From Epiperipatus broadwayi (lineage: Eukaryota; Onychophora; Udeonychophora; Euonychophora; Peripatidae): DNA of 64,000 nt. Of this stretch, positions 57,686 to 64,000 are shown in pieces. Made by a program: the position numbers and the translations under genes. Below the pieces are notes generated by a model, which ran no database searches, was not told the origin of the DNA, and worked only from the letters and a program-made list of their open reading frames with translations. Each line of letters starts with the position of its first letter. Positions within the stretch are counted from its first letter, which is position 1. The DNA lies in assembly GCA_028023455.1 (NCBI GenBank), contig JAQFVV010012423.1:8474269-8538268 (forward strand), written 5' to 3'.

Positions 57686-60600
57686 ATGTTGCTTAATGTT
57701 ATTGCTGTTAATGTTAGAGGTTTAAATTCTATTTCTAGAGTTTATGCTATAATGCATTGGCTTCAGAAATGCAATTTTCATATTGCGTGCTTTGGAGAGA
57801 CGAAGCTACATAATCATTCCAGTTATCGAATTCGTGATTTAATGCAAAATCTTGGTTAATTTTATTATGTTCCTAATATATCTGCTTCATCTGGTGTCGT
57901 TTTGCTTGTAAGTAGGCATCTTGCTTTTAATGATATCAAAATCATGCATTTGGATCATAATTTTTTGATGGAAGTTTTACTCTGAATATCATTTATTTAT
58001 ATGTTAAGAGTGAGTTCCTCTTTGCTCATTCTATATTTAATAAAATTAATTCTCTTTTGTCTTCAAATTCTTATCCAACTATATTTCTTGGTGATTTCAA
58101 TATGTGTTACATGCATTTTAATAATAAATTCCTACATCTTTTTAATAGAGTATTTTTATCTGGTGAAGGATGTTTTCCTCTTAATGCATTTTCCTTTTAT
58201 ACTTGTTGCACCATTTCTTTAATTGATCTTCTTTACTATTCTCCTGAACTTCACCTTGACATTTCAGCAAAGCTTCAGGTTGTTCCTTTCTCGGATCATT
58301 TGGCTATGCATGTTGCATTGTTGATTGATACTTCCTTTGTTGCTCGGTCTCATAGTTCTCTTACAATAAGACTCTTAAATAAATTAACAGCTCCTGCTTC
58401 AATTTTTTCGGAGCCATATATTCTTTTTAGAAAAGTGGATATTCTTTTATTACCTGCCATATTGGCATGGTCTTCTTTTGTTGGTATTCTCAGTTCTATT
58501 ATTAATTCTTATACTAGAAAGACAAAAGGTCCAAAGTTTTTACTTAAGCAATTGGATGATATTTCATCCAAACTTTCTAATCTTTCTTCTTTTGATTCTA
58601 CCATAGAAAATATTATGCAACTTAAAGTGCAGTATCATGATATACAGAAATCTCTTGCTCATTATGTGGCTATTAAACGGTCTAAAATTTTTCTTCAAAA
58701 TCATCATAACTGGACACGAAGTTATATTAAATGGGCTTTAGGTGCTTATTCTAGACCTACTCCATTAATGATTGACACAGGAAATAAAGTATGTTGACAC
58801 AGGAAATAAAGTATGTTCTGGCCCTATTATGTTGCTTGAACTATGTAATCATTTCAAAACTAAGCTTCAAATGTTGCCTTTTAGAATTGGCAACATCTGG
58901 AATGAATCTGAGCTTGATTCTAGTCATAATATAACTGAAACTATGATTATTCAAAAGTTAAATTCTTTTCCAGACAATATACATCCTGGGATTCATGGTA
59001 TTCCCAGGTTTGTCCTTCTTCATCTTTCATTTTTTACAGCTCCAATAGTTCGTAATATGGTTGATATTCTAGCTAACGATTTTGTGAATATTCCTGATCT
59101 CTATCCGGTGGTGATGGTCCCTTTTCTTAAAATGAAATTAACTCCTGCTACGTTATCTAATATTCGTCCTATTTCTATGACACCTCTTTTGATAAAGACT
59201 ATTGAATCTATTGTTAAAAATCATATACAAAATAATATTTATCTTCATTTATCAAAATTTAAATTTGCAAAGAAGGGTCATTCAACAACTGAAGCTGTTC
59301 AGCTTTTTGTTCTTCTTATCGAGTATATTAGGCATCATAATAAATCAAAACTTGTGGTCTTTCAATTGGACTTCACATCAGCCTTTGATTGTGTTCTGCC
59401 TTCTGTTTTGTTTCAGACTCTTCGGGATTATCAGGTTCCTACTCCATATGTCCGTATTATAGCCAAACTTCTACTTAACAGGTCCATCTTTACTTCATTG
59501 GATGGTAAATTTGCAGATGGTTTTCGTCCGCATCTCTCAGTGCCACAGGGATCTCCTCTTGCCACATTATGTTTTATTACATATTTAAATCCATTACTTT
59601 TACAGGTAGAATATAAACTGCCTGGTATCTATGTTCCCACTCTTAAACAGACTATTCATCATATTTCTTATGTTGATGATGTCTCTGTCTTTCTTCCTGA
59701 TAAATCTTTTCTTCCGGCTTTGTTGCAAATATTGGACTCTTTTTCTAATACTTTTAATCTTCATATTAATGTTACAAAATCTGCAATGTGGAAAATTAAA
59801 TCTGGTTTATCAATTATTTCCACTTTCATAGCCAAGCCTCAGTCTTTCCTTGGTTTTCCAATAGTTTTATCTCGTTCAGTAATTACAAGGCAGATTCAAA
59901 ATATTATTCTTGATAAAACAAAAAGGATAGTTGCATCGCTTGTTAACATAAATATTTCACTTATGGGTAAGGTTACACTCTTGAACTCTTTGGTATATTC
60001 AAGGCTTAGTTATTATTTACCAATTATTAGGCCAACAAAGCATTTTGAGAGGGCTATAAATTCGCTTTGTTCAAAATTATTTTGGAAAAACAAGGTCATA
60101 GCCATCAGTATTGCTAAAATTCAAATGCCAAAGCTTTTAAATGGTCTAGGTTTGCACTCAGTCTCAACTCTATATCTTCAGAGATCTATATCTTTTCTTC
60201 GTGTAACTTGTCTAAAGCTTGCTCAGTTATCCCTTCCTTTGGTTATTGATCCTACAGATACACCACCTCCATTTTCAAGTTATTGGATTGCTGATTTATG
60301 GAAGTCAGTTATTAAGTCGATACCCTCGGTTCAAGTTGCGCTTGATGGGAAATTGACATTCTGGGATGTTTATAAATTAAAATTTCCACATTATACTCCT
60401 CTTTTGACTTCATTAGGTGTTTCAAATAAAGTTCTCTTGCGTAAAATGAAACTTCTTTTCATTGAAGCAAGACATGTTGATTTTGTACTTAAACTAAATT
60501 TAAATGCGCTCCCAACAAGTTATTTTTTAGTGACCAGCAGAGGCTTCATTAGGATTTTGTCTCAGTGTCAGTTGTGTAGATTATATGATGAGACAATTCT

Positions 60601-60913
60601 CCATATTTTCTATATCTGTCCTGCTCTTAAGTCGATTAGGGACTTTATTGTTGTGAATGTCTCTCTGGATCTTAGGGATGCTCTTTCTGTTTCTAACACT
60701 CTTAAGAAGGGATCGTTTGCAGCAATAAGATTATCTATCTTTATAACATTTTCTTTATGGTTGACATGTTGCAGGCTCATCTTTGGTCATTCTCAGGACT
60801 CAGCTCTAAGTGTCTTTATTAAGCTTCTTGATCAAGTCAAGCAGCCAGACTCTCTGCTTTCGCCTGTGAGTCTACATGATGATTCTTGGGTAAAAGTTTT
60901 ATTTTCCTCTTAA
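57686..60913 (+). pseudogene. L1/Tx1-like ORF2, endonuclease and reverse transcriptase, broken
   Basis: Role: nicks the target and copies element RNA into it. The ATG at 57686 leads into the endonuclease: VIAVNVRGLNSI (NxxG motif), CFGETKL (catalytic glutamate), then a TAA at 57857; later in another frame FLGDFNMCY (GDFN motif, near 58090) and FSDHLAMHV (SDH motif, near 58290). A 22-bp tandem duplication at 58772-58815 shifts frame again. The long last piece (58772-60913) holds the reverse transcriptase: RPISMTPLLIKTIESIVKNH, FQLDFTSAFDCV (motif A), SVPQGSPLATLCF (motif B), YVDD at 59669-59680 (motif C), and the C-terminal CQLCRLYDETILHIFYICP zinc-type cluster. Reverse transcriptase motifs are intact across 713 codons, so the breaks are in the endonuclease and linker. 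Confidence 0.87.
58772..58815 (+). repeat. 22-bp tandem duplication in ORF2
   Basis: TTGACACAGGAAATAAAGTA plus TG occurs twice in a row with no difference. It shifts the reading frame by one. Confidence 0.95.
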
Positions 60914-61045
60914 TCTTATTAAGATACCCTTTTCTCTACCTTGACTTTTTCAAGTTTCATTCTGAATGCTATGTAAATTTTTATAAAGTTTAACTGTATA
61001 TTACTATGTTATTATGTTTAATAAATATATTTTAAAACAATTTAA

Positions 61046-61344
61046 TAATATTGATAGAAATAAGACTTGTAAAATTTTCAGAAAAAGAAAAACTGTATAT
61101 TATGAATTTTTTTCTTTAAGAACATTGCTAATTATAATAAACATGGAAATATCCAAATGAAGGTACATCAGAATTGAATTATATTTTGTTTAACAGAAAA
61201 TATGTATTTTAAGATTGTAATATTTTTTTTTATAGATTTAACACAGATGATCATTGATTAGTGAGATATATGTTTTAATCCAAAACTAGAGAGATGAAAA
61301 CTATTTAAAAAGACAGTATATAACAATTGGTATTTGTAATTTTT
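61046..61344. other. Non-coding spacer
   Basis: AT-rich sequence between the L1/Tx1-like copy and the decayed RTE-like copy; nothing recognisable. Confidence 0.5.
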
Positions 61345-63300
61345 AGATATTCCATTGAATTTAAATTAAAACTGAAAGATGGTTCAAACTTAACTGAGAT
61401 TAATAAGAAGATAACTGATATTCTACTAAAAACTGCAATAAAGATAGCTTGTACAGTGGCAGTTTACCAGTGGATTTTTAATTGAGACCAAAGACTGTAT
61501 GAAGAAAAAAAGTAGTATGAAAATATTTAGAAGTGATCCATTAAAAAGAATTGAATATCTGGAGTTCCACAAAATGGATGAAAAAAGTTAATAATGACAT
61601 ATCTGGTAATTAATGAATATACTCACAGAAAAGGTAATTTTTTAAATATTCAGCTTTATTACTGCCTATCATGCTTTCAATATATCATATTTATATATCA
61701 CATATCATAAAGAACTTGTAATCATATCATTATACACCATGGACATGATATATTGAATATAATGAAAGCATGCTAGGCCGCCATAAAGCTGAATATTTAA
61801 AAAAAACTACATTTTCTGTGAGTATATTCATTAATTACCAGATATTACCTTGGCTCAGAAAAGAAGGAAATTAGAAATAGTTGAATTAATAATAATATAA
61901 GAAAATATAACTATAATTGCTTAGGATAAGATAGATATAAAAGAGAATAAAAGTTTCAAAAGTATAAAGCAACACCTTGGTAATAGACGAAAAGTTATTT
62001 CAGAAAAAAAAAGAAAAAAAAAAGAACTATTAGTAAAAAGAGGATAACATCATGAAGTATATGAAAGAGTTCTATAAAAAATTATATAATAATAATAAAG
62101 AACAAGAAAACAAAATATCCTCTCCAATTACTGCATTTTTGAATTTTCAAGCATTTTAAATGGGAAACTGAAATATGTAATTAAATCAATGAAGAAGGAA
62201 AAAAATTCAGAAAATGATAGAATTGTTGATATTTTTTAAAAAAAAGATTAAATAGAAAAATTGTTGACAAACTTATATAGCATTTATTTAAGTGATAAAG
62301 GTGTACCATATGATTGGAAGAATATAATAGTAATAGTGATATTTAAGAAAACTGATAAAGAAAATATGAAAAATTACAGACCTATAAGTTTTCTATCAGT
62401 TCTATACAAAAATTTTAACAAGGTAATTACAACTCATTCTCATGAACTTTGAATTCAAACCAAACAAAAAATTACGTTGGATTTAAAATTGCTTTTAGCC
62501 TAGTGTGTTATATCCAAATAATATGAATTCCCATTATGCTTTGGATTAGTAGATTATGAAAAACCTTTGATTCTATAAACATTTTCACAGTAATTAAAAC
62601 TTTGGACTGCCAATATAGAGATCCAAAATATTGCCATTAGTATAATGCACTAATTAGATTACATTGTGAGTTTAAGAAAATTAATATTGATAAAACTGTA
62701 TAATGGGTGACTCCATATCTCCAAAACATTTTAAAGAAGTTTTACAAAAAATATTTTGTTAATTAAAATGTATCACTAAGATAACAAAAATACTTGAAGA
62801 TTATTTAAGTCATATAGATTTTTTTTAGCTGATGGGGTTGATTTTTAAATAATGCTTCAGACTTTCAAGAAATGTTTCAATAGCTATCAAATGAAATTAA
62901 GAAAATAGGATTAAAGATAAACTTTAAGAAGACTAAAATAATATTTAATGCAATTTTCAGAAGAAGAAAATAAAAATTAACTCTCACATTTAACAGAAGC
63001 TGTAGAGAGATTTCAGATTATTGAATGAAATATGAAGTGATGTATGTTGGGGGTATTAAAAAGGAAAAAATATAGGTGGGTGAATAAATAAATGTCATTG
63101 ATATTATTGAATGAATTAAGAGACTGAAATAACTGGGCATTTGAATTTTAAACCAGAGCATAAGAGATTGTACAAAATCTAGAAGCATACCACATGTGAG
63201 ATAGATGGATGAAATAAAGAAGTTTGTTAATGTGATATGGAAAACTATTTTAAATTCAGAGAGATAATAATTCTTCAATGGATCAATAATAGTTGGAAAT
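61345..63300 (+). mobile_element. Decayed RTE-like LINE copy
   Basis: An old copy of the 29.5-kb family that reaches further 5' than that copy, though still without an endonuclease I can read. Legible parts are LEFHKMDE near 61560 (pre-reverse-transcriptase region), EQENKISSPIT near 62102, the piece 62261-62452 with GVPYDWKNIIVIVIFKK and NYRPISFLSVLYKNF, MGDSISPKHF-like sequence near 62705, and a C-terminal IPHVR*MDEIKKF region near 63187. It is riddled with stops and indels. A hairpin element at 61599-61845 is inserted in it. The minus frame 63018-63278 is an antisense shadow. Confidence 0.75.
61599..61845. mobile_element. Hairpin MITE nested in the RTE-like copy
   Basis: Arms 61599-61689 and 61747-61845 are reverse complements over about 90 bp with few mismatches; outer ends are TATCTGGTAATTAATGAATA and its complement. 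Both borders can be read as TA next to TCTGG/CCAGA, which would fit a TA target duplication of a Tc1/mariner-type MITE, but with this AT content that is weak evidence. Confidence 0.75.
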
Positions 63301-64000
63301 AAATAATCTGATCATTGCCTTGGTGATTATCATATTACTCCTTCTGGTAGGTAAGTAATACATTAAAGAAACATCCTAACAATTCCCCCAAATAATTTTG
63401 GGTATAAAAGATATATACTATGTTTGGCTTCATCTTTTTATGAGATCACCTTTTTTCTTTTTATGAAAATAAGTAAAATGCTAAGATGATGAAAATTTAT
63501 GGCTAGATATATAGCATTCACCAATAAAAAATGGGATCGAGTCAAAATTTACTGCCTGAATTGGATAAATTGTGCATTAAAAATGAGCCAAAAGTTTGAA
63601 AAAAAAAAGTCTTTAATTTTTAAATGATGCTTGTTATTCTTGAAATTTTATTTTTTAAATAAATTTAACTGATAGCTTTTTAAAAAATATTATATGAATA
63701 TTCATGCATCTTAATATGGGGCTCATTAAGATTAATGACGTAGTTCTAAAATTTGAGAGGTTTGTATAAAATAAGTTTACAAAATAGCAAGGAATGGCAA
63801 GTTTACCACTGATGTTCAAGAATTATCACTTTATCAAAATATTCTATTGGCTTGTTAATCCAATGTGCAGAAAACTTAGTAGATCCTGATTTGTTGACTG
63901 TATCATTATAAAATTAAAAACCTATGATGTTATCATTTATATGTACTGCATTTATTGTGAATGCAGTCTAACCTATATGTAGTAATAATTAATGTAGTTT
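63301..64000. other. Non-coding stretch at the window end
   Basis: No gene or recognisable repeat is seen in the last 700 bp. Confidence 0.5.

Larger units (their letters stand above)
55086..61045 (+). mobile_element. Near full-length L1/Tx1-like LINE
   Basis: About 6 kb with a short 5' leader (55086-55201), ORF1 with CCHC knuckle, ORF2 with AP-type endonuclease, reverse transcriptase and C-terminal zinc motif, then a short 3' region ending in AT-rich sequence near 61045. Both ORFs are broken by stops and by short tandem duplications. No clear target duplication was found. A partial relative lies on the minus strand at 41.8-43.3 kb. Confidence 0.8.

Overview
The window is AT-rich eukaryotic DNA, almost certainly from an invertebrate animal. 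It shows long non-coding stretches, (TA)n and (GT)n microsatellites, one spliced host gene exon and a dense, layered population of animal-type transposable elements: RTE-like and L1/Tx1-like LINEs, Penelope-like, Ty3/gypsy, Merlin, hAT, tRNA-derived SINEs and foldback/MITE hairpins. Nothing in it fixes the phylum, so I leave the lineage open.

Layout. At 1.8-5.1 kb lies a Merlin (ISXO2-like) DNA transposon with roughly 800-bp inverted ends, a broken transposase and near-identical 8-bp flanks. The 5.1-12.9 kb stretch has no recognisable gene. At 13.0-14.3 kb an open Penelope-like GIY-YIG reading frame sits beside an RTE 3' end. At 15.8-23.1 kb two ~1.2-kb arms in inverted orientation, each built of sub-repeats, enclose 5 kb that includes a dead gypsy pol and its probable 3' LTR. 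The 23-38 kb stretch has an RTE-like LINE, two hairpin elements, a Penelope relic, SINEs and, at 34.8-35.7 kb, a 475-bp tandem dimer flanked by a perfect 12-bp direct repeat. At 38.5 kb is the only host coding exon: the first coding exon of a sulfotransferase with an N-terminal membrane segment, ending at a splice donor inside the PAPS-binding loop. Everything downstream is probably intron or beyond the gene: a hAT relic, a SINE, an inverted L1/Tx1 fragment, an RTE fragment, an LTR-like repeat pair, a foldback element (48.5-48.8 kb), then two LINEs head to tail (53.2-61.0 kb) and a decayed RTE copy with a hairpin MITE in it.

The most interesting content is RNA rather than protein. Each monomer of the 475-bp dimer carries, on the minus strand, a type I hammerhead ribozyme motif (CTGATGA core, stem II, GAAA, 2-bp stem III, AUA cleavage triplet, complementary stem I). 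This fits a retrozyme, a non-autonomous retroelement that spreads through self-cleaved circular RNA. A second, unrelated hammerhead (GUC triplet) lies in the 48.5-kb foldback, and probable 3' ends of the same family occur at 27.8 kb (with a 13-bp duplication) and 40.3 kb. Penelope-like relics, the element class known to carry such ribozymes, are in the same window.

All protein-coding transposon copies except the Penelope GIY-YIG frame carry stops or frameshifts. Two of the breaks in the L1/Tx1 copy are short perfect or near-perfect tandem duplications (37 bp and 22 bp). All calls were made by eye from the sequence; no alignment or folding program was run.
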